Source: Cupriavidus pauculus (GTDB lineage: Bacteria > Pseudomonadota > Gammaproteobacteria > Burkholderiales > Burkholderiaceae). From it: DNA of 64,000 nt. The notes below the pieces were generated by a model, which was given only the letters and a program-made list of their open reading frames with translations, searched no databases and was not told the DNA's origin. Positions 20,086 through 29,087 of the stretch are shown here, one piece after another. Position 1 is the first letter of the stretch. Each line of letters starts with the position of its first letter. The stretch is from assembly GCF_008693385.1 (NCBI RefSeq), contig NZ_CP044065.1:1984001-2048000 (forward strand), read 5' to 3'. A program made the position numbers and the translations under genes.

Positions 20086-21294
20086 ATGAGCGATTCCGCA
20101 TTATACGCGCAGGCCTTGCCTGCGGGCCCCATTGATCCCGATGCGCCGCTCCCACTTCTCGGCGGCTTGACGCCCGCGGCATTCATGCGCGACGTCTGGC
20201 ACCGCAAACCGCTACTGATTCGACAGGCTGTGCCGGGAATCGTGCCACCGGTGTCGCGCGAAGCGCTTTTTTCGCTGGCCGATCGCGATGACGTCGAGTC
20301 ACGCATGGTGTCGCACTTTCGCAACCGCTGGAAGCTCGACCACGGCCCGTTCGCCGAAGAGAACCTGCCTTCGCGCAAGACGCGCCAATGGTCGCTGCTG
20401 GTTCAGGGCGTGAATCTGCACAGCCTGGCCGCCGCGGAACTCATGAGCCAGTTCCGCTTCATTCCCGACGCGCGGCTCGACGACGTGATGATCAGTTACG
20501 CCACCGATGGCGGCGGCGTCGGTCCGCACTTCGATTCGTACGACGTATTCCTGCTGCAAGTCTCGGGCCGGCGCCGCTGGCGTATCTCGTCGCAGACGAA
20601 GCTCGATCTCGTGCCCAATCTGCCGCTCAAGATTCTTTCCGACTTCACCGCGGAAGAAGAGTTCGTGCTCGAGCCCGGCGACATGCTCTATCTGCCGCCG
20701 CAATATGCGCACGACGGCGTGGCCGAGGGCGAATGCATGACCGCGTCCATCGGCTTCCGCGCGCCCGCGTTCCGCGAACTCGCGGGTCACTTCCTGGCGT
20801 GGCTGTCGGAAACCGTGGAAGACAACGAGGACCTCTCCGGCCGCTATACGGACGCGGGTGAAGCCGCCACCGTGCATCCCGCGCAACTGCCCGCCAATCT
20901 CACGCGCGCCGTGGCCGAGCGTCTTGCGGCCATGCGCTGGACCCCCGGCATGGTGTCCGAATTCCTCGGCACGCATCTGTCGGAACCCAAGCCAGGTGTC
21001 GAGTTCGCGGAGGTCGCCGAACTCACCGCGCGCAAGTACGCCAGGCTCGCGCAGTCACATGGCGTAGTCCTTGCTCCTGCTTCGATAGCGCTCTACGACA
21101 AGACACATTTCTTCCTCAACGGGGAAGCGTACGAGCCGCCCGCGGCGTTGGCCAAATGGCTGCGTCGGCTTGCCGACAAGCGTTGCCTGACGCCTGAAGA
21201 GGTGACGGCGTGCGCGCCGCTGCCCGACCTTCTCGACACGTTCCATGACTGGACGATGGAGGGCTGGTTGCAACTATTGCCAGCACGGGTGTAA
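20086..21294 (+). CDS. roxA: JmjC/cupin oxygenase, RoxA (YcfD) type
   Basis: A 402-residue Fe(II)/2-oxoglutarate dioxygenase. The metal motif is PHFDSYDVFLLQ (HxD), with the distal His in LPPQYAHDGVAEG. The C-terminal half has the winged-helix-like domain of the bacterial ribosomal oxygenases. E. coli YcfD hydroxylates an arginine of ribosomal protein L16; the same role is inferred here. The start ATG at 20086 has no visible ribosome binding site and faces slyD at 11 bases, so the mRNA may be nearly leaderless or the real start may be internal. Confidence 0.9.
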   Translation: MSDSALYAQALPAGPIDPDAPLPLLGGLTPAAFMRDVWHRKPLLIRQAVPGIVPPVSREALFSLADRDDVESRMVSHFRNRWKLDHGPFAEENLPSRKTRQWSLLVQGVNLHSLAAAELMSQFRFIPDARLDDVMISYATDGGGVGPHFDSYDVFLLQVSGRRRWRISSQTKLDLVPNLPLKILSDFTAEEEFVLEPGDMLYLPPQYAHDGVAEGECMTASIGFRAPAFRELAGHFLAWLSETVEDNEDLSGRYTDAGEAATVHPAQLPANLTRAVAERLAAMRWTPGMVSEFLGTHLSEPKPGVEFAEVAELTARKYARLAQSHGVVLAPASIALYDKTHFFLNGEAYEPPAALAKWLRRLADKRCLTPEEVTACAPLPDLLDTFHDWTMEGWLQLLPARV

Positions 21295-21471
21295 TAAGTC
21301 GTAACAAAGCGAACCGTATAATTTCGCCTGTACACAAGCCGGGAAAACGCGGATATAATCGCCCGCTGGCTGGTACTGTGTACCGCTGCATATCTGCAGA
21401 TAGGCAGTTTGAGAACAGCCTCAGCTTTTGCTTCTGGCAGCTGCGGAAGAAGATTTTGCAGTTGAAGAGCG

Positions 21472-21489
21472 ATAATTACCGGTAATTAT
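21472..21489. promoter_or_regulatory. Perfect 18-bp palindrome, operator-like
   Basis: ATAATTACC (21472-21480) followed directly by GGTAATTAT (21481-21489). It lies about 42 bases before the ATG of the Ala-rich lipoprotein gene. A TTGAAG at 21462 and an AT-rich hexamer at 21485 could be a weak promoter with the palindrome in its spacer. Two TATAAT hexamers further up (21317 and 21354) have no clear -35. The rest of 21295-21530 holds nothing else that I recognise. Confidence 0.5.
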
Positions 21490-21530
21490 TCATCGCCTGT
21501 TTTGGTTTTATAAAAGTTAAAGGACGAACA

Positions 21531-21776
21531 ATGAAGAAGTCTCTCCTGATCGCTTCCCTGCTGGCCGCTGTTGCTCTCGCCGCTTGCGGCAAGAAGGAAG
21601 AAGCTGCCGCTCCGGCCGCTGACACCGCAGCTCCGGCTGCTGCTGCTCCTGCCGCTGACGCATCGGCTCCCGCCGCTGCTCCGGCTGCTGACGCTTCGGC
21701 TCCCGCTGCTGAAGCCCCGGCTGCTGACGCATCGGCTCCGGCCGCTGACGCTTCGGCTCCCGCAGCCAAGCAGTAA
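21531..21776 (+). CDS. Small Ala/Pro-rich lipoprotein
   Basis: An 81-residue product: a short signal peptide ending in a lipobox (VALAAC, Cys19), a charged GKKEEA linker and about 55 residues made only of Ala, Pro, Asp, Ser with a few Glu and Thr. The tail is an imperfect repeat of APAADAS. Such sequences are extended and unfolded and may span part of the periplasm from the outer membrane. A clear AAAGGACG precedes the ATG, and a strong terminator follows, so this is a single-gene unit. Function unknown. Confidence 0.85.
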   Translation: MKKSLLIASLLAAVALAACGKKEEAAAPAADTAAPAAAAPAADASAPAAAPAADASAPAAEAPAADASAPAADASAPAAKQ

Positions 21777-21792
21777 TCGGTTCGTTCCGAAC

Positions 21793-21821
21793 AAAAAAGC
21801 CGGCTTTAAGCCGGCTTTTTT
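21793..21821. terminator. Bidirectional rho-independent terminator
   Basis: A6, GCCGGC (21799-21804), loop TTTAA, GCCGGC (21810-21815), T6. Nearly the same stem as the terminator at 19482-19510. It ends the lipoprotein gene and could also serve the minus-strand gene beginning at 22717. Confidence 0.9.
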
Positions 21822-21931
21822 GTTTCCTGCCTCGCCTCGCTCGACGCTCGCATTCGACACTCGCATTCGCCCCGCATACTGCCGTTTGATTAACCTTTCA
21901 ACCGGCTTTCATTTTGCGCGCGATGCGGTTC

Positions 21932-22717
21932 TCAATCCCGCACCGGCTGCCATCCGAGCCCCAGCTCCTGATCGGCAATCAGAATATCTTCAAGCGCGGC
22001 ACCCAACACCTCGGCAAGCGCACCCGCGGCAAGCTCGGGGGTATTGTTCTGCTTGCTCAGATGCGCGGCAACCACGCGGCGCAGTCCGCCATGTTGCACT
22101 TGCTGCAGGATACTCGCGGCAATCTCGTTGGCCAGATGGCCGAAATCTCCGCCGATGCGCCGCTTGAGCGAGTACGGATACGCCGAGTTGCGCAGCATCT
22201 CGCGGTCGTGATTGCACTCGAGCACGAGCGAATCCACGCCCGCGAGCTTCGCGATCACATATGGCGTTTCCATGCCCGCGTCGGTCAGCACACCGAGCCG
22301 CGCGTCGCCATCGGTCAGCACGAACTGCAGCGGCTCGCGCGCATCGTGCGGCACCGTGTAGGGCTGCACGTGCAACCCCTCGATGTCGAACCCGCGATCG
22401 GCGCAGCACACGCGCACGTCGGCCACATCGGCGCCACGCAGATGCGACGTGGCCATCCAGGTACCGTGACTCGTGTAGACCGGCAAGCGATGCTTGGCGG
22501 CGAAGGAATAGGCAGACCCGATGTGGTCGCCGTGCTCGTGCGTCACGAGCAGGCCATCGAGCTGATCGGGCGTCACGCCGAGGCGTTCGAGCCGCCGGGC
22601 GGTCTCGCGGATACCGAAGCCGCAGTCGAGCAGCACGCGCGTCGTGCGCGTGCCGTCGAACGACTCGATCAGCAGCGAGTTGCCCTCGCTGCCGCTACCC
22701 AAAAAAGCAAAGCGCAT
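21932..22717 (-). CDS. Metallo-beta-lactamase fold hydrolase, YycJ/WalJ type
   Basis: A 261-residue member of the beta-lactamase-like hydrolases. The start MRFAFLGSGSEGNS is typical of the YycJ group. THEHGDHIGS is the HxHxDH metal motif, TDAGMETP supplies the bridging Asp region and AAHLSKQNNTPE the late His. YycJ relatives act as 5' exonucleases or are linked to cell wall signalling in Gram-positives; the role here is unknown. I place the start at the ATG at 22717. It lies 28 nt downstream of bamC and is likely cotranscribed with dapA-bamC. Confidence 0.85.
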   Translation of the reverse strand: MRFAFLGSGSEGNSLLIESFDGTRTTRVLLDCGFGIRETARRLERLGVTPDQLDGLLVTHEHGDHIGSAYSFAAKHRLPVYTSHGTWMATSHLRGADVADVRVCCADRGFDIEGLHVQPYTVPHDAREPLQFVLTDGDARLGVLTDAGMETPYVIAKLAGVDSLVLECNHDREMLRNSAYPYSLKRRIGGDFGHLANEIAASILQQVQHGGLRRVVAAHLSKQNNTPELAAGALAEVLGAALEDILIADQELGLGWQPVRD

Positions 22718-22745
22718 TATCGATGCGCTCGCACGACAGTCGCCA

Positions 22746-23999
22746 TCAGTGCAGCTGCTCGTCCAGCAGGGACAGGATGCGCTTGCCGATCTCGGTGTTC
22801 TCCGGCTGGCCCGCATCGTTCTGCACGGTCACCGTGGTGCCCGTGCCGTTGCCCTTCAGCGCGACGCGATACTTCTTCGCGGTCTTGCCGTCGTTGGCCT
22901 TCGAGAAGATGCGCGAGAAGAAACCACGGCTATCCACTTCGGAGCGCGGATCGACGTAGCGCACGTAGTACAGGCCCTGCGCGCGATCGCGATCTTCCAC
23001 CGTGAAGTTCACGCGGTCCAGCGACAGGCCGACCGAACGCCAGGCGCGATCGAACGGCTCGGGGATCTGCAGCGCGGGCGAGCCGTTGACCTGCGACAGG
23101 AACGACTTTTCGCCATCGGCGCTGGCCGCACCGGTTGCCGCGACGGCACCAATGCCGGTCGCCGCGGGCGACACGGCCGGGGTGGCCTGCGCGGCGGCGC
23201 TGTTGCCCACCGGCGTCGGGTTCTTGGCCATCAGGTCGGCCTTTTCCTTCTGCACGCCCAGACGCTGCGCGAGACGCGAGAGGAATTCGGCTTCCAGATC
23301 CGGATCGGCCGGACGCGGGGTCCACACCGTCTGGGTCTTCTCCACGCCGGTCAGCTGCTCCTGCGCGCCACGGTGGCTGATGAACACTTCGAGCTGGCCG
23401 TTCTGCGAACGCTCGACGCGCGTACGGAACTTGTCGCGTTCCGACGTCGAGTACAGGCCGTCGAACACCTTGCCGATCGTGTTGCGGATGAAATCCTGCG
23501 GGATCTTCGCGCGGTTCTCGGCCCAGTCCGTTTCCATGATGCCGGTCTCGGGCGAGTCCTGCACCAGCAGGAAACCGTTCTCCTGCCAGAAGCCGCGCAG
23601 CGACTGCCACAGCTGGTCGGCGCGCATGCCGTTGCTGATCACGAGCCAGCGCTGGTTGCCGTCGCGTTCCATGCGGATACCGCTCGCGCTCGGCAGCACG
23701 TTCTCGGTACCGGTCTGTTCGCGGGCGACCTTGTTGGCCTGGTTGTACGTCGACAGCGTGGACGTACCGGCCGCGTCGGGCACCGTGTAGCGGCGATCGC
23801 CGTCGAGCTTGGTCAGATCGGGCGGCACGTCGAGCGACGCGGTCTTCTTGCCTTGCGACTTGTAGTCGATCTTGTCCGGCTGCATCGCTTCGTTGATGCT
23901 GCTGCAGCCGGCAATCAGGGTCATGGCCAGCACAGGCGCGACCACTGCGGCGCGGCGACCGACTTGCGTCGCGCCACGGCGGTTAAGCTTCAGTTTCAT
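22746..23999 (-). CDS. bamC: Outer membrane assembly lipoprotein BamC
   Basis: Lipoprotein of the BAM complex that inserts beta-barrel proteins. 417 residues, with a signal peptide and lipobox (LAMTLIAGC). The unstructured stretch that contacts BamD follows (IDYKSQGKKTASLDVPPDLTKL), then two helix-grip domains, separated by an Ala-rich linker (VGNSAAAQATPAVSPAATG region). In many proteobacteria bamC lies just after dapA, as here (64 nt apart). ATG at 23999 is preferred over GTG at 24005. Confidence 0.9.
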   Translation of the reverse strand: MKLKLNRRGATQVGRRAAVVAPVLAMTLIAGCSSINEAMQPDKIDYKSQGKKTASLDVPPDLTKLDGDRRYTVPDAAGTSTLSTYNQANKVAREQTGTENVLPSASGIRMERDGNQRWLVISNGMRADQLWQSLRGFWQENGFLLVQDSPETGIMETDWAENRAKIPQDFIRNTIGKVFDGLYSTSERDKFRTRVERSQNGQLEVFISHRGAQEQLTGVEKTQTVWTPRPADPDLEAEFLSRLAQRLGVQKEKADLMAKNPTPVGNSAAAQATPAVSPAATGIGAVAATGAASADGEKSFLSQVNGSPALQIPEPFDRAWRSVGLSLDRVNFTVEDRDRAQGLYYVRYVDPRSEVDSRGFFSRIFSKANDGKTAKKYRVALKGNGTGTTVTVQNDAGQPENTEIGKRILSLLDEQLH

Positions 24000-24063
24000 T
24001 GACACACAATCCTATTCAACGGGATATCGGCAGGTCGGGCCAGGGCCGGACGGTTTGGATACT

Positions 24064-24948
24064 TCAACCGAGCAGGCCGGCGGCAGCCAGCGCGCGGCGC
24101 ACGTACTCGTGCTGGTTCTCGGAGAGCGGCGTCAGCGGCAGGCGGATACCACTCTTCATGCGGCCCATCTGCTGCAGGGCCCACTTCACGGGAATCGGAT
24201 TCGCCTCGACGAACATCGCCTTGTTGAGGTCGATCAGTTCCATGTGCAGACGGCGCGCGGTCACGACATCGCCCTTCAGCGCCGCCGCGCACATCTCGTG
24301 CATCTTGCGCGGCGCCACGTTGGCCGTCACCGAGATATTGCCCTTGCCACCGAGCAGGATCAGCGCGACCGCCGTGGGATCGTCACCGCTGTACACGGCG
24401 AAGTGCGCGGGCGCGTCCTTGATCAGCTGCGCGGCACGGTCGATATTGCCGGTCGCTTCCTTCACGCCGACGATGCCGGGCACCTGCGCGGCACGCAGGA
24501 TGGTCTCGTTGGTCATGTCCGCGACCGTGCGGCCGGGCACGTTGTACAGCAGCACCGGCAGATCCACCGCTTCCGCGATCGTGCGGAAATGGCGGTAGAT
24601 ACCTTCCTGCGTCGGCTTGTTGTAGTAAGGCACCACCTGCAGCGAGGCGTCGGCGCCCACCTTCTTGGCGAAGGCCGTCAGTTCGATGGCTTCCTTCGTG
24701 GAGTTGCCACCGGTACCGGCGATGATCGGGATGCGTTTGTTGGCCTGCTCGACGGCGACGCGGATCAGCTCGCAGTGCTCGTCGACATTGACGGTCGGCG
24801 ACTCGCCGGTCGTGCCGACGATCACGATGCCGTCGGTGCCTTCGGCCACGTGCCAGTCCACCAGGGCGCGCAGGGCCGGGTAGTCCAGGCTGCCATCCTC
24901 GTGCATCGGGGTCACGATGGCCACGATGCTGCCGGTAATCTGAGTCAT
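24064..24948 (-). CDS. dapA: 4-hydroxy-tetrahydrodipicolinate synthase
   Basis: Condenses pyruvate with aspartate semialdehyde in lysine and diaminopimelate synthesis. The 294-residue TIM barrel has GTTGESPTV (pyruvate binding), [11 protein letters not shown] (catalytic Tyr), [11 protein letters not shown] (Schiff-base Lys) and YSGDD. The ATG at 24948 gives the family length. With lysC in the window, the first two pathway steps are about 20 kb apart and not in one operon. Confidence 0.97.
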   Translation of the reverse strand: MTQITGSIVAIVTPMHEDGSLDYPALRALVDWHVAEGTDGIVIVGTTGESPTVNVDEHCELIRVAVEQANKRIPIIAGTGGNSTKEAIELTAFAKKVGADASLQVVPYYNKPTQEGIYRHFRTIAEAVDLPVLLYNVPGRTVADMTNETILRAAQVPGIVGVKEATGNIDRAAQLIKDAPAHFAVYSGDDPTAVALILLGGKGNISVTANVAPRKMHEMCAAALKGDVVTARRLHMELIDLNKAMFVEANPIPVKWALQQMGRMKSGIRLPLTPLSENQHEYVRRALAAAGLLG

Positions 24949-24981
24949 AAGTTCGGGAAATCCGGGATACGAATAACCGGG

Positions 24982-25008
24982 ATTGTACCGGAACCGTTCG
25001 CGGTTCCG
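24982..25008 (-). promoter_or_regulatory. Candidate dapA promoter with adjoining inverted repeat
   Basis: On the minus strand, TACAAT (24987-24982) sits about 34 bases before the dapA ATG. A perfect 8-bp inverted repeat, CGGAACCG and CGGTTCCG around TTCG (24989-25008), lies immediately upstream of it, in what would be the -35/-10 spacer. No good -35 is seen. The repeat could be an operator, or the end hairpin of the upstream methyltransferase mRNA. Confidence 0.4.
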
Positions 25009-25034
25009 ACCACCCCCGGGATGAGGGAAAACGT

Positions 25035-25607
25035 CTAAAAGGCGACCGGGGGCAGGACGTGACGCGGAGGAGGTGCATCGCCAGCCACCGGAACCTCCCG
25101 CACCGCACAAATTCGCTGCACGAACGCGGGCGAGGCGCCGGCGCCGCGCGCCTCGAGCACCCCGTCCTCGTAGCCGATCACGCGCAATTGACCGCGAACC
25201 ACCTCCAGCAGTTCACCGGGGCGGAGCAGGAAATCGGGCCGGGACGGTTTGCCGACCGTCTCGTTGCCCGCCGCGAAGGTCTCGTAGACGAACACCCCGC
25301 CCGGCGCCACGGCGGCCAGCAGGTGCGGCCAGAGCGGCCGATGGAGGTAGTTGGTGACGACGATGCCATCGAGCGGCGCCACGTCGCCGAGCGGCCAGGC
25401 GCCCTGCTCCAGGTCCGCCACACGCCCGGTGACGGTCGCCGGTAGCGCGTCCACCGCGGCCGCGTCGCGGTCCACGGCCAGCACGTCGAAGCCGCGCGCA
25501 GCCAGCCATGCCGCATGGCGGCCGCTGCCGCAGGCCAGATCGAGCACGCGGCCGCCGGCCGGAAACAGATGGGCCCAGCGCGTGACCCACGTCGAGGGCG
25601 CGCTCAT
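25035..25607 (-). CDS. SAM-dependent methyltransferase
   Basis: A 190-residue class I methyltransferase. Motif I is [15 protein letters not shown], an acidic residue at LAVDRD ends strand 2, and [18 protein letters not shown] and GGVFVYETF mark later strands. It resembles the TehB-like small methyltransferases. Substrate unknown. Start at 25607 overlaps the stop of the upstream M50 gene by four bases (ATGA), so translation is coupled. Confidence 0.82.
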   Translation of the reverse strand: MSAPSTWVTRWAHLFPAGGRVLDLACGSGRHAAWLAARGFDVLAVDRDAAAVDALPATVTGRVADLEQGAWPLGDVAPLDGIVVTNYLHRPLWPHLLAAVAPGGVFVYETFAAGNETVGKPSRPDFLLRPGELLEVVRGQLRVIGYEDGVLEARGAGASPAFVQRICAVREVPVAGDAPPPRHVLPPVAF

Positions 25608-26269
25608 TGCAACAGCAGCGTAAATGGCTGGAGCATCAGCTCGACGAGCGAGGCCAGCAGCTTGATCACCGGCCACATCCAGATCTGCGTGATCACGCCG
25701 GCCGCGACCAGCGCCATCACGACGAAAATGCCGTACGGCTCGATGCGCCCGACCGCCATCGCGATGCGCTGCGGCAGCAGCGCCGTCAGCACGCGCCCGC
25801 CGTCCAGCGGCGGAATCGGAAACAGGTTGAACGCCGCCATGACCAGATTGACCAGCACGCCCGCGCGCGCCATGTCCGCGAAGAACGGCTCCTGCACGCG
25901 CGCCCAGACCAGCCCGATCGTGACGAGCGCCCACGCAAAGGCCTGGATGAGGTTGCTGCCTGGCCCCGCCAGCGCCACCCACATGCCGTGCCAGCGCGGA
26001 TTGCGCAGGCGGCTGAACACCACCGGCACGGGCTTGGCGTAGCCGAACACGAACTGGCCCTTGGTCAGGAAATACAGGAGCAGCGGGACCGCGATGGTGC
26101 CGATCGGATCGATATGCCGCACGGGGTTCAGGCTCACGCGGCCGAGCACATAGGCGGTGTTGTCGCCGAAATGCTTCGACACGTAGCCATGCGCGGCCTC
26201 GTGCAGCGTGATGGCGAAGAGGACGGGTAGCGCGTAGACCGCGAAGGTCTGGATGAGAGAGGAATCCAT
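25604..26269 (-). CDS. Site-2 protease family membrane protein (M50)
   Basis: A 221-residue integral membrane zinc protease homologue. The active-site HEAAH is near residue 23 and NLFPIPPLDGGRVL gives the third metal ligand, Asp. About five hydrophobic segments are seen. It belongs to the short, PDZ-less group found in many bacteria; its substrate is not known. It is the second gene of a minus-strand cluster with YciO and PHP genes upstream and the methyltransferase downstream. Confidence 0.88.
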   Translation of the reverse strand: MDSSLIQTFAVYALPVLFAITLHEAAHGYVSKHFGDNTAYVLGRVSLNPVRHIDPIGTIAVPLLLYFLTKGQFVFGYAKPVPVVFSRLRNPRWHGMWVALAGPGSNLIQAFAWALVTIGLVWARVQEPFFADMARAGVLVNLVMAAFNLFPIPPLDGGRVLTALLPQRIAMAVGRIEPYGIFVVMALVAAGVITQIWMWPVIKLLASLVELMLQPFTLLLQ

Positions 26270-26321
26270 GACGGCTATTGTACCCAGCGCGCCGACGCCC
26301 GCGCGTCCGGACCGTGCGCCG

Positions 26322-26957
26322 TCAGACCGACGCCGTCAGCCCGAAATAAGCGAGATCGCCGCGACCCGCGCGCACCAGCTCCGGCTCGCCGCTGGTCAGG
26401 TCGATCACGGTGGTCGGCTGCGCGGGCGCGGGCCCGCCGCAGATGACGAGGTCGAGCTGTTTTTCCAGCCGCGCACGGATTTCGGCCGGGTCGTTCATCG
26501 GCACGTCGTCGCCGGGCATCTGGAGTGTCGCGGAGATCAGCGGCTGCCCCAGGTCCGCCAGCAGCGCCAGCGGAATCGGATGGTCGGGCACGCGCACGCC
26601 GATCGTCTTGCGCGCCGGGTGCGAGAGCCGGCGCGGCACTTCCTTGGTCGCCTCGAGAATGAACACGTAGGGCCCCGGGGTGGCGCCCTTGAGCCAGCGG
26701 TACTGCCGGTTGTCCACGCGCGCGAAGTTGCCGAGCTCGGACAGGTCGCTGCACATCAGCGTGAGGTGATGCTTGTCGTCGATGCCGCGCAGCCGGCGGA
26801 GCCGCTCCACCGCGGCCTTGTCGTCGAGCTGGCAGGCCAGCGCGTAGCTGGAGTCCGTGGGCAGCGCGATAAGCCCGCCCTGCCGGACGATCTGCACCGC
26901 CTGCTTGACGAGCCGCGACTGCGGATTCTGCGGATGGATATCGAAGTACTGAGACAT
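26322..26957 (-). CDS. Sua5/YciO/YrdC family protein, YciO type
   Basis: A 211-residue protein with the YrdC fold: LPTDSSYAL and LRRLRGIDDKHHLTL are the conserved nucleotide/threonine-binding segments, and ATPGPYVFIL and RKTIGVRVPDH follow. TsaC/Sua5 proteins make threonylcarbamoyl-AMP for tRNA t6A. YciO-type relatives are slightly different and their role is not settled, so a direct t6A role is not assumed. Seven bases separate it from the PHP gene. Confidence 0.85.
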   Translation of the reverse strand: MSQYFDIHPQNPQSRLVKQAVQIVRQGGLIALPTDSSYALACQLDDKAAVERLRRLRGIDDKHHLTLMCSDLSELGNFARVDNRQYRWLKGATPGPYVFILEATKEVPRRLSHPARKTIGVRVPDHPIPLALLADLGQPLISATLQMPGDDVPMNDPAEIRARLEKQLDLVICGGPAPAQPTTVIDLTSGEPELVRAGRGDLAYFGLTASV

Positions 26958-26964
26958 CGACCGG

Positions 26965-27810
26965 TCACCAGTTGTGCCAGATCGGCGTGACCGTGGAAGG
27001 CAGCGGCGGCAGCGTGCCGATTTCCACGCGCCCTTCGCCCGGGCCGTGGAAGTCCGAGCCGCGCGATGCCAGCAGGCCGTAATGGCGCGCCACGTCGGCG
27101 TAGCGCTGGAACTGATCCGGCGTATGGCTGCCGGTTACCACCTCGACGGCGCGGCCGCCGAGTTGCGTGAATTCGTCGAACAGTGCGTCGTGCTGGAGGT
27201 CCGTGTAGTGATACCGGCCCGGGTGCGCCATCACGGCAATGCCGCCGGCCTTGAGGATCCAGCCCACCGCGTCGGACAGCGTGGCCCAGCGATGGCCGAC
27301 ATAGCCGGGACGCCCTTCGGACAGGTACTTGTCGAAGACTTCGCTGATGGACTCGCAATAGCCTTCATCGACGAGCCAGCGCGCGAAGTGCGTGCGGGAG
27401 ATCAGGTCGGGATTGCCCACGTGGCGCAGCGCGCCCGCATAGGCGCCCTCGATGCCGATGCGCGCGAGCGCGTCGCTGATGTCGGCGGCACGGCGCGCGC
27501 GGCCGTCGCGCGTGCGCGCCAGGCCATCGATGAGGTCCGGATGGGTCGCGTCGATCTGCAGGCCCACGATATGGACGGTCTGGCCCGCCCAGGTCACCGA
27601 GATCTCCACGCCGGGCACATAGCGCATGCCATGCGCTTCCGCCGCGGCGCGCGCTTCGGCCTGGCCGCCCAGTTCATCGTGATCGGTCAGCGCCCAGAAT
27701 GCCACGCCACCGGCACTGGCACGCGCCGCCACCGCGGCGGGGGCGAGCGTACCGTCGGAAACGGTGGAATGGCAGTGCAGGTCGGCGTTGATCGCGTGGG
27801 CGTTTTGCAT
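26965..27810 (-). CDS. PHP-domain phosphoesterase (YciV/RNase AM type)
   Basis: A 281-residue metal-dependent phosphoesterase. The four PHP motifs are visible: DLHCHSTVSDG, LTDHDELGG, GVEIS with a Glu, and AHPGR, with SDFHGPGE near the end. E. coli YciV (RNase AM) acts on 3',5'-nucleoside bisphosphates and RNA 5' ends; the same is inferred here. YciO and YciV genes are also neighbours in enterobacteria, which supports the identification. Divergent from the reductase gene at 28025. Confidence 0.87.
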   Translation of the reverse strand: MQNAHAINADLHCHSTVSDGTLAPAAVAARASAGGVAFWALTDHDELGGQAEARAAAEAHGMRYVPGVEISVTWAGQTVHIVGLQIDATHPDLIDGLARTRDGRARRAADISDALARIGIEGAYAGALRHVGNPDLISRTHFARWLVDEGYCESISEVFDKYLSEGRPGYVGHRWATLSDAVGWILKAGGIAVMAHPGRYHYTDLQHDALFDEFTQLGGRAVEVVTGSHTPDQFQRYADVARHYGLLASRGSDFHGPGEGRVEIGTLPPLPSTVTPIWHNW

Positions 27811-28024
27811 GCCGTCATTCTACTCCTGACGGTGCACTTTCCGCGCGACCGATCCCCGGCCTGACGCGGATAGCCCTGCCGCCATTGCTGGCACGGGCGG
27901 CCGGGGGTGCGCCGCACGGTATAGTGACGGCATCGCGGCGGCACGAAGCCCGCCATGGGCGCCGCCCCGCGGGCGCTTTGCGCAGTTTCCCGCCATTCTC
28001 TTTCTGCCCTTTCCGCCATCCACC

Positions 28025-29077
28025 ATGTCCACCTCCCCCGCTCCTGAAACCGTTCGTACCGACGTGCTGATCGTGGGCGCCGGCCCCGTCGGCCTGTTCG
28101 CCGCGTTCCAGGCCGGCGTGCTGGGCCTCACCTGCGAGATCGTCGATGTGCTAGACCGCGCGGGCGGCCAGTGCACGGAGCTCTATCCCGAAAAGCCCAT
28201 CTACGACATCCCGGCGATTCCGGGCTGCAATGCGCAGGAACTCGTCGATCGCCTGCTCGAGCAATGCGCGCCGTTCGCGCCGCCGATGCACTTTGGCCAG
28301 CGCGCCGACAGCGTGACCGAGATCACAGGTGAAGACGGCCATCCACGCCTGCTCGTCACGACCGATGCCGGCAAGCGCTTCGACGCGGCGGCCGTGCTGG
28401 TGTGCGCGGGCGCGGGCGCGTTCGCGCCGCAACGCGTGTCGGTGCCCGAAGCGGCCGCGCTGGAAGGCAGGCATATCCACTACGCGGTGCGCGAACTGTC
28501 GCGCTTCGCGGGCAAGCGCGTGATCGTCGCGGGCGGCGGCGATTCCGCGCTGGACTGGGCGCTCGCCCTGCGCAACGTCGCGGCGCGCGTCACGCTGCTG
28601 CATCGCCGCGAGGGCTTCCGCGCGGCCGATCACACGGTGGCGTCGATGCGCGCGGCCGTCGAGGCCGGCGAGATGGATTTCGTGATGGGCATGCTCGGCG
28701 GGCTGTCCACCACCGACGGCGCGCTGACCTCGGTGGTCGTCAAGACGCGCGACGGCGACCGCGACATCCCCGCCGACGACGTCATCGCGCTATACGGCCT
28801 GGTGTCGGAGCCCGGTCCGATCGCGCAATGGGACATGGACATGCACGCGGGCCGCGTGCTCGTCGACACCACGACGTACGAAAGCTCGCGGCGCGGCGTG
28901 TTCGCGGCCGGCGACATCGCCTACTACACGCACAAGCAGAAGCTCATCCTGTCCGGCTTCCATGAAGCCGCGCTCGCGCTGCGCAAGGCCTATCACTACG
29001 CGTTCCCGGACAAGGCGCTGGTCCACATGCACACGAGCAACAACCCCGCGCTGAAGGCGAAGCTCACGACCGCGTGA
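28025..29077 (+). CDS. Ferredoxin/flavodoxin-NADP reductase, thioredoxin reductase-like
   Basis: A 350-residue flavoprotein. An FAD motif (DVLIVGAGPVGLFAAFQAG) near the start, GGQCTELYPEKPIYDIP, a second dinucleotide motif (VIVAGGGDSALDWAL) for NADP and the C-terminal GVFAAGDIAYY are present. There is no CxxC redox pair in the middle, which separates it from real thioredoxin reductases and puts it in the FNR group of Bacillus YumC and rhizobial type. It passes electrons between NADPH and ferredoxin. The upstream gap (27811-28024) has a TATAGT at 27920 with no -35. Confidence 0.88.
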   Translation: MSTSPAPETVRTDVLIVGAGPVGLFAAFQAGVLGLTCEIVDVLDRAGGQCTELYPEKPIYDIPAIPGCNAQELVDRLLEQCAPFAPPMHFGQRADSVTEITGEDGHPRLLVTTDAGKRFDAAAVLVCAGAGAFAPQRVSVPEAAALEGRHIHYAVRELSRFAGKRVIVAGGGDSALDWALALRNVAARVTLLHRREGFRAADHTVASMRAAVEAGEMDFVMGMLGGLSTTDGALTSVVVKTRDGDRDIPADDVIALYGLVSEPGPIAQWDMDMHAGRVLVDTTTYESSRRGVFAAGDIAYYTHKQKLILSGFHEAALALRKAYHYAFPDKALVHMHTSNNPALKAKLTTA

Positions 29078-29087
29078 GCATGCCTCG

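Noticed and set aside
21317..21359. Two TATAAT hexamers as promoters of the lipoprotein gene
   Set aside because: No -35 at acceptable spacing and more than 170 bases from the start codon; kept only as a remark.
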